A DNA stretch of 64,000 nt, taken from positions 1,960,583-2,024,582 of the forward strand of contig NZ_CP087880.1 of NCBI RefSeq assembly GCF_021172065.1. Reading direction: 5' to 3'. A model generated the notes under the pieces. That model saw only the letters and a list, made by a program, of their open reading frames with translations, did no database searches and had not been told where the DNA came from. Made by a program: the position numbers and the translations under genes. The DNA is from Pseudocitrobacter corydidari. Lineage in GTDB: Bacteria > Pseudomonadota > Gammaproteobacteria > Enterobacterales > Enterobacteriaceae. Within the stretch, counting starts at the first letter, position 1. Each line of letters starts with the position of its first letter. Below are positions 36,896 through 46,444 of this stretch, piece after piece.

Positions 36896-37069
36896 AAAAA
36901 ACCTTTAGCGTCGTTTGTAAAATGTCGTATCCAGTCTATTCCTGTTGTTTAAATCGCGCTACGCAGAATCTTCATCTTTTCCAGACAAATACCAAAAATT
37001 GCTACATTTGGATAACACATTGGCACGAAATGCCCTAGCCCCTTAGCAGGCCTTATGATGTGATCGGGG

Positions 37070-37097
37070 TTCAATAAATGAATAAACAAGGTATACT
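37070..37097 (+). promoter_or_regulatory. Candidate pncB promoter
   Basis: -35-like TTCAAT (37070-37075), 16-nt spacer, -10 TATACT (37092-37097). The NadR box lies just downstream. Confidence 0.5.
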
Positions 37098-37114
37098 CCT
37101 GCTAATCTCCCTGT

Positions 37115-37132
37115 TGTTTATTTTACTAAACG
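37115..37132. promoter_or_regulatory. NadR operator of pncB
   Basis: TGTTTA-TTTTAC-TAAACG matches the NadR box (TGTTTA-N6-TAAACA) with one mismatch. Placed between the candidate promoter and the pncB start, so NadR bound at high NAD would repress. Confidence 0.88.
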
Positions 37133-37160
37133 CTCCTGTGAGAGGATGCTATTGCGCACC

Positions 37161-38363
37161 ATGACTCAATTCGTGACTCCTGTTCTGCATTCGTTGCTTG
37201 ATACGGATGCCTACAAACTGCACATGCAGCAGGCGGTGTTTCACCACTACTACGACGTAAACGTCGCGGCGGAATTCCGCTGCCGTGGTGACGATCTGCT
37301 GGGCATTTATGCTGATGCCATTCGGGAACAGGTAGACGCCATGCGCTCGCTGAGGCTCAGTGATGAGGAATATCACTGGCTTTCCGGGCTGCCCTTCTTT
37401 AAAGAAGATTACCTGACCTGGCTGCGCGATTTTCGCTATGACCCGCAACAGGTGACCGTCACCAATGACAACGGCAAGCTGAATATTCGGCTCGATGGCC
37501 CGTGGCGTGAAGTTATTATGTGGGAAGTGCCGCTGCTGGCGGTGATAAGCGAGCTGGTTCATCGCTACCGTTCGCCGGAAGAAGGCGTACCGCAGGCGCT
37601 TGAAATGCTTGAGCATAAACTCACTGATTTCACGCGCATGACCGCAGACCTTGATATGTCCGCGTTCCGCCTGATGGATTTCGGTACCCGTCGTCGTTTC
37701 TCCCGCGAGGTGCAGGAAGCGATCGTCAAGCGTCTCCAGCAGGAGCCGTGGTTCACCGGCACCAGCAACTACGATCTCGCTCGTCGTCTCGACCTTACCC
37801 CAATGGGTACACAGGCGCACGAGTGGTTCCAGGCGCATCAGCAAATCAGCCCTGACCTGGCGACCAGCCAGCGTGCGGCGCTGGCGGCCTGGCTTGCCGA
37901 GTATCCAGACCAACTGGGGATCGCGCTCACCGACTGCATCACCATGGACGCCTTCCTGCGCGATTTCGGGCCGGAATTTGCGACCCGCTATCAGGGGCTA
38001 CGCCACGATTCGGGCGACCCGGTTGAATGGGGCGAAAAGGCGATTGCCCACTATGAGAAACTGGGAATTGACCCGCACAGCAAAGTGCTGGTGTTCTCCG
38101 ATAATCTCGATTTACCCAAAGCGGTCGACCTCTATCGTCACTTCTCTTCACGCGTTAATCTGAGCTTCGGTATTGGTACCCGTCTTACCTGCGACATCCC
38201 CCAGGTAAAACCACTGAATATTGTTATTAAACTGGTGGAATGTAACGGGAAGCCGGTGGCGAAACTCTCTGACAGCCCTGGGAAAACCATCTGTCACGAC
38301 AAGGCGTTCGTTCGCGCCTTGCGCAAAGCTTTCGACCTGCCACAGGTCAAAAAGGCGAGTTAA
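37161..38363 (+). CDS. pncB: Nicotinate phosphoribosyltransferase
   Basis: Makes nicotinate mononucleotide from nicotinate and PRPP with ATP use; NAD salvage. 400 residues, K-12 length, start [23 protein letters not shown]. Conserved [26 protein letters not shown] (phosphoribosyl site) and [10 protein letters not shown]. An ATG at 37146 in frame would add five residues but the family start at 37161 fits better. Terminator follows. Confidence 0.97.
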   Translation: MTQFVTPVLHSLLDTDAYKLHMQQAVFHHYYDVNVAAEFRCRGDDLLGIYADAIREQVDAMRSLRLSDEEYHWLSGLPFFKEDYLTWLRDFRYDPQQVTVTNDNGKLNIRLDGPWREVIMWEVPLLAVISELVHRYRSPEEGVPQALEMLEHKLTDFTRMTADLDMSAFRLMDFGTRRRFSREVQEAIVKRLQQEPWFTGTSNYDLARRLDLTPMGTQAHEWFQAHQQISPDLATSQRAALAAWLAEYPDQLGIALTDCITMDAFLRDFGPEFATRYQGLRHDSGDPVEWGEKAIAHYEKLGIDPHSKVLVFSDNLDLPKAVDLYRHFSSRVNLSFGIGTRLTCDIPQVKPLNIVIKLVECNGKPVAKLSDSPGKTICHDKAFVRALRKAFDLPQVKKAS

Positions 38364-38369
38364 TCATCA

Positions 38370-38398
38370 AAGGGAGCCATTCGGCTCCCTTCTTCTTT
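38370..38398 (+). terminator. Terminator after pncB
   Basis: Stem AAGGGAGCC / GGCTCCCTT (38370-38378, 38383-38391), 4-nt loop, then CTTCTTT. Confidence 0.87.
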
Positions 38399-38529
38399 AT
38401 TAATTTCTGAATTCTCCCCTTCACAGTGCGAAATCTGCTTGTCTGATGGCGGATGACAGGTAACATAGATACCTCCCTTTTTAAGGGAGCAACTTATTCT
38501 TTATTGGACAACTTTACAGAGAGACTATT

Positions 38530-39930
38530 ATGAGCGTTGTGCCTGTAGCCGACGTACTCCAGGGCCGTGCCGCCGTTGACAGCGAAGTCACCGTGCGCGG
38601 ATGGGTGCGTACTCGCCGAGATTCAAAAGCTGGCTTTTCCTTCCTCGCCGTCTATGACGGTTCCTGCTTTGATCCTGTACAGGCCGTTATCAATAATTCT
38701 CTGCCCAATTACAATCAGGAAATCCTGCGTCTGACCACCGGTTGCTCCGTGGTCGTCACCGGTAAAGTCGTGGCGTCTCAGGGCCAGGGCCAGAGCTTCG
38801 AAATCCAGGCGACCAGCGTGGAAGTGACCGGTTGGGTGGAAGATCCGGATACCTACCCGATGGCGGCTAAACGTCACAGCATCGAATACCTGCGTGAAGT
38901 GGCGCACCTGCGTCCGCGCACCAACCTGATTGGCGCGGTAGCACGCGTTCGCCATACGCTGGCACAGGCGCTGCACCGCTTCTTCGATGAGCAGGGTTTC
39001 TTCTGGGTGTCCACCCCGCTGATTACCGCATCCGATACCGAAGGCGCTGGCGAAATGTTCCGCGTCTCTACGCTGGATATGGAAAACCTGCCGCGTAACG
39101 ACCAGGGGAAAGTCGATTTCGATAAAGACTTCTTCGGTAAAGAGTCTTTCCTGACCGTTTCCGGCCAGCTGAACGGCGAAACCTACGCCTGCGCGCTGTC
39201 AAAAATCTACACCTTCGGCCCGACTTTCCGCGCTGAAAACTCCAACACCAGCCGCCACCTGGCCGAGTTCTGGATGCTGGAGCCGGAAGTGGCGTTTGCC
39301 GATCTGGAAGATAACGCCGCGCTGGCGGAAGCCATGCTGAAATATGTCTTCAAAGCGGTCCTTGAAGAACGTATGGACGACATGAAATTCTTCGCTGAAC
39401 GCGTGGATAAAGAAGCCATTGAACGTCTGCAACGCTTTATCGAGGCGGATTTTGCGCAGGTGGATTACACCGACGCGGTCACCATCCTCGAAAACTGCGG
39501 CCAGACCTTCGAAAACCCGGTTTACTGGGGCGTTGACCTCTCTTCCGAACATGAACGCTATCTTGCTGAGAAGCACTTCAAAGCGCCGGTGGTGGTGAAA
39601 AACTATCCGAAAGAGATCAAGGCATTCTACATGCGTCTTAACGACGACGGTAAAACCGTTGCGGCAATGGACGTGCTGGCCCCGGGTATCGGCGAAATCA
39701 TCGGTGGTTCACAGCGTGAAGAGCGTCTGGACGTGCTGGATGCCCGCATGGCAGAGATGGGTCTGAACAAAGAAGATTACTGGTGGTACCGCGATCTGCG
39801 TCGTTACGGCACCGTTCCGCACTCCGGTTTCGGTCTGGGCTTCGAACGTCTGATTGCCTATGTAACTGGCGTACAAAACGTCCGTGACGTAATCGCATTC
39901 CCAAGAACGCCGCGTAACGCCAGCTTCTAA
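38530..39930 (+). CDS. asnS: Asparaginyl-tRNA synthetase
   Basis: Class IIb synthetase charging tRNA-Asn, 466 residues as in K-12. OB-fold anticodon-binding domain in about residues 1-105, then the class II core with motif 2 ([21 protein letters not shown]) and motif 3 ([13 protein letters not shown]). The specificity loop after motif 1 fits AsnRS rather than AspRS. Monocistronic with strong terminator; codon use is that of a highly expressed gene. Confidence 0.98.
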   Translation: MSVVPVADVLQGRAAVDSEVTVRGWVRTRRDSKAGFSFLAVYDGSCFDPVQAVINNSLPNYNQEILRLTTGCSVVVTGKVVASQGQGQSFEIQATSVEVTGWVEDPDTYPMAAKRHSIEYLREVAHLRPRTNLIGAVARVRHTLAQALHRFFDEQGFFWVSTPLITASDTEGAGEMFRVSTLDMENLPRNDQGKVDFDKDFFGKESFLTVSGQLNGETYACALSKIYTFGPTFRAENSNTSRHLAEFWMLEPEVAFADLEDNAALAEAMLKYVFKAVLEERMDDMKFFAERVDKEAIERLQRFIEADFAQVDYTDAVTILENCGQTFENPVYWGVDLSSEHERYLAEKHFKAPVVVKNYPKEIKAFYMRLNDDGKTVAAMDVLAPGIGEIIGGSQREERLDVLDARMAEMGLNKEDYWWYRDLRRYGTVPHSGFGLGFERLIAYVTGVQNVRDVIAFPRTPRNASF

Positions 39931-39947
39931 ATCTCCGCACTCTCACC

Positions 39948-39974
39948 AAGGCCAGCATATGCTGGCCTTTTTTG
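39948..39974 (+). terminator. Terminator after asnS
   Basis: A 22-bp perfect palindrome (39948-39969) built on AAGGCCAGC, ending in six T (39968-39973). Confidence 0.92.
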
Positions 39975-40528
39975 TGTCCTTAACGTAAACCTTCGTCAAT
40001 TACCTTAAGGATCAACCCCCTACATCACGTAGTTTGTTACATCCCATTTCTGTTAACGTTTGTGCACAAAAAATGTGCAATTGCTTATGGATTTTAGAAA
40101 TACCTGAGCCGATAGCATTATTTTTAAGCGAAACCATCGCCACTTCGATACTTAAATTTAACATTAATGGCAGCTCACATTTACATCAACATGCTCAATA
40201 AACAACCACAATAGAGATTAAAGATAAGAAATTCATATAGATATATACTATTTCACTTAATGCTTCCCTAACCCCAACAGAACTTTGAGTTGTCTCACAA
40301 AGTTCCTAATTTTTAACTTTTTGTTACACATAATTTCTTCTTGTTACTTAATTAGGATATTTGTAGCACTTTCAGGCTAGCGAAACGGTGGTTTGAATGG
40401 AAATATGCCTCTCAGACACAAAAAGACACCAAACTATCATCAATGTTTCTGTAAATTTTTATTGACAGAAGTTATTGGCGGCAGTGGCGAGTGTCGATAT
40501 AAAAAAAACCTAATGAGGGTAATAAATA
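39975..40528 (+). promoter_or_regulatory. ompF control region and leader
   Basis: About 550 nt of AT-rich non-coding sequence before ompF, like the long OmpR/IHF-controlled region of K-12. The stretch 40308-40349 (TTTTAACTTTTTGTTACACA then TTCTTCTTGTTAC) is the best OmpR-site candidate, with TTGTAGCACTTTCAGG-CTAGCGAAACG downstream corresponding to the K-12 promoter/start. The leader ends GAGGGTAATAAATAATG, the segment paired by MicF RNA in E. coli. The first 300 nt (about 39975-40280) show AT-rich runs that could bind IHF or H-NS; nothing sharper is seen. Confidence 0.7.
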
Positions 40529-41611
40529 ATGATGAAGCGCAATATCCTGGCAGTGGTGATCCCTGCCCTGCTGGTAGCCGGTGCAGCTAACGCTGCAGAA
40601 ATCTACAACAAAAACGGCAACAAACTGGACTTTTACGGCAAAATGGTCGGTGAGCATGTGTGGACCACCAATGGTGACACCAGCAACTCTGATACCACCT
40701 ATGCCCGTATTGGTGTGAAAGGGGAAACTCAAATTAACGAACAGCTGACCGGTTACGGTCAGTGGGAATACAACATGGATGCGTCCAACGTTGAAGGTTC
40801 CCAAACCACCAAAACCCGTCTGGCCTTCGCGGGCCTGAAAGCCGGTGAATTCGGCTCTTTCGACTACGGTCGTAACTACGGCGCTATCTACGACGTTGAA
40901 TCCGCAACCGATATGCTGGTTGAATGGGGCGGCGACGGCTGGAACTACACCGATAACTTTATGACTGCGCGTACCAACGGCGTAGCAACCTACCGTAACT
41001 CTGACTTCTTCGGCCTGGTCGATGGTTTGAGCTTCGCGGTTCAGTATCAGGGCAAAAACGAAGATCGTAACATTCAGAAGCAGAATGGTGACGGCGTCAG
41101 CACCTCTGCGACTTATGCCTTTGGTGAAGGCTTCGCGATTTCCGCAGGCTATGCTAACTCCAACCGTACTACCGACCAGAAAAACCAGGCCTTCAGCGCC
41201 AGCGGCGACAAAGCTGAAGCGTGGGCGACCTCTGCTAAGTATGATGCCAATAACGTCTATGCTGCAGTCATGTACTCTCAGACCTACAACATGACCCCGG
41301 AAGACACTGGCTTTGCCAACAAAACCCAGAACATTGAAGCAGTGGTTCAGTACCAGTTCGACTTCGGCCTGCGTCCCTCCGTTGGCTACGTACAGTCTAA
41401 AGGTAAAAACCTGGCCGCTCGTCCTGGCTTCGAAGGCGGCACTGCTGACCTGCAAAAATACGTAGAAGTGGGCACCTGGTACTACTTCAACAAAAACATG
41501 AACGTCTATGCAGCGTATAAATTCAACCTGCTGGACGAAAACGACTACACCGCAGCCACTGGCCTGTCTACCGACGACCAGGCCGCCGTGGGTATCGTGT
41601 ACCAGTTCTAA
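40529..41611 (+). CDS. ompF: Outer membrane porin F
   Basis: 360-residue general porin precursor. Signal peptide [22 protein letters not shown], mature start [16 protein letters not shown], 16-stranded barrel ending in VGIVYQF with the terminal Phe needed for assembly. Constriction-loop L3 contains [22 protein letters not shown]. Gene context (between asnS and aspC) is that of ompF rather than ompC or phoE. External loops differ from K-12, as is normal for porins. Confidence 0.97.
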   Translation: MMKRNILAVVIPALLVAGAANAAEIYNKNGNKLDFYGKMVGEHVWTTNGDTSNSDTTYARIGVKGETQINEQLTGYGQWEYNMDASNVEGSQTTKTRLAFAGLKAGEFGSFDYGRNYGAIYDVESATDMLVEWGGDGWNYTDNFMTARTNGVATYRNSDFFGLVDGLSFAVQYQGKNEDRNIQKQNGDGVSTSATYAFGEGFAISAGYANSNRTTDQKNQAFSASGDKAEAWATSAKYDANNVYAAVMYSQTYNMTPEDTGFANKTQNIEAVVQYQFDFGLRPSVGYVQSKGKNLAARPGFEGGTADLQKYVEVGTWYYFNKNMNVYAAYKFNLLDENDYTAATGLSTDDQAAVGIVYQF

Positions 41612-41640
41612 TCAGTACGCCACTTTGTTATATGCACAGG

Positions 41641-41666
41641 AAACAGGGCTTCGGCCCTGTTTTTCA
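41641..41666 (+). terminator. Terminator after ompF
   Basis: Stem AAACAGGGC / GCCCTGTTT (41641-41649, 41654-41662) with TTCG loop and T-run. Confidence 0.9.
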
Positions 41667-41797
41667 TATTTCAGCCAGTTAAAAATCGCGACTTTTGAAA
41701 AGGCTCGCGCTTTTCATTGCAAACGGTTGGCATTTTGTAAATCTGCCGTTAACCTGATAGCGGATTTCTCCAAGTCACTCATAAATGGAACCCCGTC

Positions 41798-42988
41798 ATG
41801 TTTGAGAACATTACAGCCGCCCCTGCCGACCCAATTCTGGGCCTGGCCGATCTGTTTCGTGCCGACGACCGCCCGAGCAAAATCAACCTCGGGATTGGAG
41901 TTTACAAAGATGAGACCGGTAAAACCCCGGTTCTGACCAGCGTTAAAAAAGCGGAGCTTTATCTGCTGGAAAATGAAACGACCAAAAATTACCTCGGTAT
42001 TGATGGTATCCCGGAGTTTGGTCGTTGCACGCAGGAGCTGCTGTTCGGTAAAGGAAGTGAAATCGTCAACGCGAAACGCGCCCGCACGGCGCAAACGCCT
42101 GGCGGTACTGGCGCACTGCGCGTCGCGGCAGATTTCCTCGCCAAAAACACCAGCGCAAAACGCGTTTGGGTAAGCAACCCAAGCTGGCCGAACCATAAAG
42201 GCGTTTTCAATGCTGCGGGTCTCGAAGTTTGCGAATATGACTACTACGACGCACAGAATCATGCGCTCAATTTTGATGGCCTTGTTGCCAGCCTGAACAA
42301 TGCACAGGCCGGCGATGTGGTGCTGTTCCACGGCTGCTGTCATAACCCAACCGGTATCGATCCAACGCTGGAGCAGTGGCAACAGCTGGCGAAGATCTCC
42401 GCGGAGAAAGGCTGGCTGCCGCTGTTCGATTTCGCCTACCAGGGCTTCGCCCGCGGTCTGGAAGAAGATGCCGAAGGTCTGCGCGCGTTCGCCGCGCTGC
42501 ATGATGAGCTGATTGTTGCCAGCTCCTACTCTAAAAACTTCGGTCTGTATAACGAACGTGTTGGTGCCTGCACCCTGGTCACCCGCGATGCGGACAACGC
42601 GGATCGCGCCTTCAGCCAGATGAAGTCAGTGATTCGTGCTAACTACTCGAACCCGCCGGCTCACGGTGCGTCCGTTGTCGCGACCATTCTCAGCAATGAC
42701 GCTCTGCGCGCTATCTGGGAACAGGAGCTGACCGACATGCGTCAACGCATTCAGCGCATGCGTCTGCTGTTCGTGAACACACTTCAGGAGAAAGGCGCGA
42801 ACCGCGACTTCACCTTTATCACCAAACAAAACGGGATGTTCTCGTTCAGCGGCCTGACCAAAGATCAGGTGCTGCGTCTGCGTGAAGAGTTTGGCGTGTA
42901 TGCGGTGGCGTCTGGCCGTATCAACGTCGCCGGTATGACGCCGGACAACATGGCACCGCTGTGCGAAGCCATTGTCGCCGTGTTGTAA
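41798..42988 (+). CDS. aspC: Aspartate aminotransferase
   Basis: PLP enzyme interconverting aspartate/2-oxoglutarate and oxaloacetate/glutamate; 396 residues as in K-12. Lys246 in [13 protein letters not shown] holds [14 protein letters not shown] is the cofactor-binding segment with the conserved Asn; the C-terminal [10 protein letters not shown] has the substrate-binding Arg. Preceded by 130 nt with no hexamers assigned, followed by a strong terminator. Confidence 0.97.
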   Translation: MFENITAAPADPILGLADLFRADDRPSKINLGIGVYKDETGKTPVLTSVKKAELYLLENETTKNYLGIDGIPEFGRCTQELLFGKGSEIVNAKRARTAQTPGGTGALRVAADFLAKNTSAKRVWVSNPSWPNHKGVFNAAGLEVCEYDYYDAQNHALNFDGLVASLNNAQAGDVVLFHGCCHNPTGIDPTLEQWQQLAKISAEKGWLPLFDFAYQGFARGLEEDAEGLRAFAALHDELIVASSYSKNFGLYNERVGACTLVTRDADNADRAFSQMKSVIRANYSNPPAHGASVVATILSNDALRAIWEQELTDMRQRIQRMRLLFVNTLQEKGANRDFTFITKQNGMFSFSGLTKDQVLRLREEFGVYAVASGRINVAGMTPDNMAPLCEAIVAVL

Positions 42989-43009
42989 GACGGGTCAGAC
43001 TAAATGAAA

Positions 43010-43036
43010 AAGGCCGCTTTCGCGGCCTTCTTTGCT
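43010..43036. terminator. Terminator between aspC and gloC
   Basis: Stem AAGGCCGC / GCGGCCTT (43010-43017, 43022-43029), TTTC loop, T-rich tail on the plus strand and TTTTTCA on the minus strand; serves both convergent genes. Confidence 0.9.
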
Positions 43037-43037
43037 C

Positions 43038-43685
43038 TTACCAGACAGGCATTTCATCCTGCAGGAACGGGTTGTGCAGCCGCTCATAGCCGAGCGTTGA
43101 CAGCGGCCCATGACCTGGAATAAACGTCACGTCATCGCCCAACGGCAACAGCTTGCGTTTAATCGCGTCGATCAATTGACCGTGGTCACCGCGCGGAAAA
43201 TCGCTGCGCCCCACCCCGCCCTTAAAGATAACATCGCCGGAAATCAGCAAGCGCGAGGCATCATCGAAAAAGACGATGTGGCCCGGCGTGTGGCCCGGAC
43301 AATGAAGCACCTGCAACTTCACGTTACCCACGCTCACCGTTTCACCTTCATTCAGCCAACGGTCTGGCGTCAGCGGCTGACACTCTTCGAGGCCAAACAT
43401 CCGGCTCTGCTGCGGTAATCCCTGCAGCCAGAACTCATCTTCTTTTTCCGGCCCAATCACGGGAATGCCGTAATGCGCTGCCAGCTCCGCCGCCGCGCCT
43501 ACGTGATCAAGATGCCCGTGAGTGAGTAAAATCTGAACCAGGGTAACGCCAGCGGCCTCAACCTGCTCTTTGATTTTCTCTGCGTCGCCGCCTGGATCGA
43601 CCAGCGCAGCAAGTTTCGTTTGCTCGCACCAAATCAATGAACAGTTCTGCGCGAACGCGGTGACCGGAATAATACGATAGTTCAT
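43038..43685 (-). CDS. gloC: Type II glyoxalase (hydroxyacylglutathione hydrolase) GloC
   Basis: 215-residue metallo-beta-lactamase-fold hydrolase (YcbL), same length as K-12. Metal-binding motif [14 protein letters not shown], then HCPGHTPGH and the Asp in ISGDVIF. Hydrolyses S-lactoylglutathione, the second step of methylglyoxal removal, so it complements mgsA in the same window. 15 nt upstream lies the mepK stop; the two are likely co-transcribed. Confidence 0.94.
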   Translation of the reverse strand: MNYRIIPVTAFAQNCSLIWCEQTKLAALVDPGGDAEKIKEQVEAAGVTLVQILLTHGHLDHVGAAAELAAHYGIPVIGPEKEDEFWLQGLPQQSRMFGLEECQPLTPDRWLNEGETVSVGNVKLQVLHCPGHTPGHIVFFDDASRLLISGDVIFKGGVGRSDFPRGDHGQLIDAIKRKLLPLGDDVTFIPGHGPLSTLGYERLHNPFLQDEMPVW

Positions 43686-43700
43686 AAGGCTCCTGTTTCG

Positions 43701-44252
43701 TTACCAGTGCCGCACCGGCCCGGTATCAATATGCACAAAGTTGCTACGTGGGTAGTATCCTACACCACCTGCGCGCATAGATAACGCGGCTTTGCGAATA
43801 TTGCTTAACGAAACACCTTCAATATGGAAATCCATCGCCCGTCCTTTCGTGTGGTAGCTGTTTTTCGCTACACCACGGCTATGGGCACGTAATTCATTAT
43901 TCGTGTCAATGGCACGATAGCCAGAGATTAACTGTACCGGACGATTAGAGCCTAATAAGCCCTGCAACCGATAAAGCTGGTCGAATAATGAGGGGTCGAT
44001 AGAGGTTATTTTATTCGCGCGAAAATCACGGAAGAAATGATTGAGTTTTGCTAATTCATCCTGAATATAGCCTCTGCCGTCGAAAAACTCGGCTTTTATC
44101 AACTCACCCGTATGAAGATTGTTCAGCGTCAGGATCCGCGGACGTGGGGTCGAGAGGGTAGCAAGTGCGGGCGTCGGCAAGATGGCAGCAGCGCCCAGCG
44201 CAGCCCCACCCAGCGCCAGCAGTTTGCGGCGATTAGCGTCAAATTTGTCCAT
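43701..44252 (-). CDS. mepK: Murein endopeptidase MepK
   Basis: 183-residue DUF882/M15-like zinc peptidase (YcbK) that cuts mDap-mDap (3-3) cross-links in peptidoglycan. The N-terminus NRRKLLALGGAALGAAAILP is a twin-arginine (Tat) export signal. Zinc ligands fit SYHTKGRAMDFHIEG and the C-terminal FVHIDTGPVRHW. Start MDKFDANRRKLL at 44252 fits the family; the frame stays open upstream. Its neighbour ldtD makes the very bonds this enzyme cuts, a meaningful pairing. Confidence 0.94.
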   Translation of the reverse strand: MDKFDANRRKLLALGGAALGAAAILPTPALATLSTPRPRILTLNNLHTGELIKAEFFDGRGYIQDELAKLNHFFRDFRANKITSIDPSLFDQLYRLQGLLGSNRPVQLISGYRAIDTNNELRAHSRGVAKNSYHTKGRAMDFHIEGVSLSNIRKAALSMRAGGVGYYPRSNFVHIDTGPVRHW

Positions 44253-44434
44253 GATAATCAGGTCTACAAGTAAATGTGATCGAAATTTATGCACTTCTGG
44301 CGCACGTAGGGCACCTTACCGGGCATTTCTGCCAGCGTCAAGGCGACCATCCCAGCGCAACCCGCACCACCAGGGCTTTCCGGGGCGAAGGTTGCGACAT
44401 AGATAGGACCACTAAATTACCTGAACTACTTCAT

Positions 44435-46234
44435 TTATCTGATTAATTGTTCCGCTTTTGGCAGAATTTGTGCGCCAGATCGCGCTGTTACATCATAATT
44501 GTAAATATCTGTGCGATATTGTGTCTTTCCATCAGCATCCACAAAGGCGGTGAGGTAATAAAGATTCACCGGGATATTCTGCCGAATATTGACGTAGCGT
44601 GTATTCCCCTGCTTCAGCGCATCGGAAATTCTCGTGTCATTCCATCCGGCATCACCCAATAACATACCGGCAAGTTCAGATGCTTTATTCACACGCACAC
44701 AACCAGAACTTAACGCGCGGGCATCTTTCTGGAATAAATTATGGTTCGGCGTATCGTGCAAATAGATGGCGTCCGAACTCGGCATATTAAACTTATACCG
44801 CCCGAGCGAGTTGCGCGGCCCCGGAGCCTGCTGGAAGCGGAACGGCAGGTTCGACGGCGTAATCGTTGACCAGTCTACGCGCCAGGGGTCAATGGTTTCG
44901 CTGCTGCTCCAGCCGCGCATCATCGTGTAGTTATGACGCTCAAGATAGCCAGGGTCATTGCGCAGTTTCGGCAGAATATCGTTGCGTGCGAGCGTTGGCG
45001 GCACGTTCCACGGCGGATTGACCACCACGTTATTCAGCGCGCTGCTCATCATCGGCGTTTTGCGATCCGGGCGGCCCACGATGACGCGGGACGCCAGCAC
45101 CTGATTGCCATCCTGATAATAGACCAGCGAATACGCCGGAATATTCACCATAATGCCCGTGGAAAGTTTGCCAGGAAGTAGACGCAAACGCTGAATATTC
45201 AGCGCCACCACACCCGCACGTTCGGCGTTGGAGAGATTGAGCGCGTCGCGCGTCGCACCACCAATGACGCCGTCACTGCCCAGGCCCTGAGAAGTCTGGA
45301 AGCGTTTGACGGCATCGGACAATGTACGGTCATACGCCTGGGGGCCAGACTTCACTGTTTTCCTGGTTTGCGCTGATGGACTGACTGCGGGCTCATCACC
45401 CGGCAGCACAATCTTCGGGCCGCCGTCGAGCATGCCGTGGCGCTGTAAAATTTCACGTAAGGCAGGCACATCGCTACTCCATTGCCCCGGACGCAGCGAC
45501 GCACCAGCCTTCAGTGTTGGCCAGGGTTTGGTATCGGAGAGCAGCGACAGCAGCGTCTGGTGCATGGTTTCATACTGCGGATGCTGCGGGGCCAGCCCGG
45601 CGATAAACTGCGGTAGCGTGCCCTCAGAGAGCGCCAGTTGCCACTGGTTAATGACCGACAGCGGCGGCGTCGCCAGGGTGTACGGTTTCGCGCTGTAGAG
45701 CCAGCGATTGCCCTGAACCGGAATACCGCTGATAAAGTGCAGATAGCCCATCAACGCATCAGAGAGCACAACATCACGCGCCATCCCGCTGACGTTCGGG
45801 TCGGTTAACAGCTCAACCCATTTGGTAAACTGCGGTTGAAAACCGGCGATAGCGACTTCGGCCAGTTGCTGCTGGAACGCGCGTACGGCATCACGATTTT
45901 CCCACATCGGTTTCATATCGTGAGCGGCATAAAGCGTGACCAGCGGATTCAGATAAACCGGCGTATAGCCTGCCGGCAGCCATGACTGAATATCGGCACG
46001 GCTCTTGGCCGCAGCGCCCTCCGGGAGCGGCTGCGTTCCCAACAGATTCGCCATCGCGGAGGCCTGGCTTCCCGGTACCGCCAGCGCAGGCGCCGTTTCC
46101 GCAACCGTGGCGGAACTGTCTGAAGGCACGACTTCTGGCTCATCGGCCAGCGCGTTAAACAGTGGAGCAAACGTCATTGCCAGACACATACTCACGACCG
46201 ACAATCGACGACCATTCTTTTTATTAAGCAACAT
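44435..46234 (-). CDS. ldtD: L,D-transpeptidase LdtD (YcbB)
   Basis: 599-residue periplasmic enzyme that forms 3-3 cross-links in peptidoglycan, giving beta-lactam bypass under envelope stress. Signal peptide in the first 30 residues (ends FNALA before DEPEV), a scaffold domain, a peptidoglycan-binding domain ([24 protein letters not shown]), and a C-terminal YkuD domain with the catalytic Cys in [10 protein letters not shown] and the His in [10 protein letters not shown]-12 LdtD is about 615 residues; the shortfall is in the linker before the peptidoglycan-binding domain (around [16 protein letters not shown]). Confidence 0.95.
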   Translation of the reverse strand: MLLNKKNGRRLSVVSMCLAMTFAPLFNALADEPEVVPSDSSATVAETAPALAVPGSQASAMANLLGTQPLPEGAAAKSRADIQSWLPAGYTPVYLNPLVTLYAAHDMKPMWENRDAVRAFQQQLAEVAIAGFQPQFTKWVELLTDPNVSGMARDVVLSDALMGYLHFISGIPVQGNRWLYSAKPYTLATPPLSVINQWQLALSEGTLPQFIAGLAPQHPQYETMHQTLLSLLSDTKPWPTLKAGASLRPGQWSSDVPALREILQRHGMLDGGPKIVLPGDEPAVSPSAQTRKTVKSGPQAYDRTLSDAVKRFQTSQGLGSDGVIGGATRDALNLSNAERAGVVALNIQRLRLLPGKLSTGIMVNIPAYSLVYYQDGNQVLASRVIVGRPDRKTPMMSSALNNVVVNPPWNVPPTLARNDILPKLRNDPGYLERHNYTMMRGWSSSETIDPWRVDWSTITPSNLPFRFQQAPGPRNSLGRYKFNMPSSDAIYLHDTPNHNLFQKDARALSSGCVRVNKASELAGMLLGDAGWNDTRISDALKQGNTRYVNIRQNIPVNLYYLTAFVDADGKTQYRTDIYNYDVTARSGAQILPKAEQLIR

Positions 46235-46394
46235 CCCTTGCCCCCTGTTATTGCATTAATGCTCGTAAAACGGGCTTACTCTCAGTATATAAAGACAAAA
46301 AAATTCTGCCTGACCAAATGTAAAGAAGTCTAAAGATAATACCCCCTCTGGCCGCAAAAGCAGATAGCTAAAACGGCGCTTATCCCTGAATGAG

Positions 46395-46427
46395 AAAAAA
46401 CCCGGTCACTTTCGCGCCGGGTTTTTT
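46395..46427. terminator. Terminator after mukB
   Basis: Stem AAAAAACCCGG / CCGGGTTTTTT (46395-46405, 46417-46427) immediately downstream of mukB, with T6 on the minus strand; its symmetry would also stop plus-strand reading. Confidence 0.9.
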
Positions 46428-46444
46428 ATTTACGCCCTTTTACA

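Noticed and set aside
40472..41455. Long minus-strand frame (327 codons) opposite ompF
   Set aside because: Shadow of a highly biased porin gene; no start signals or family resemblance.
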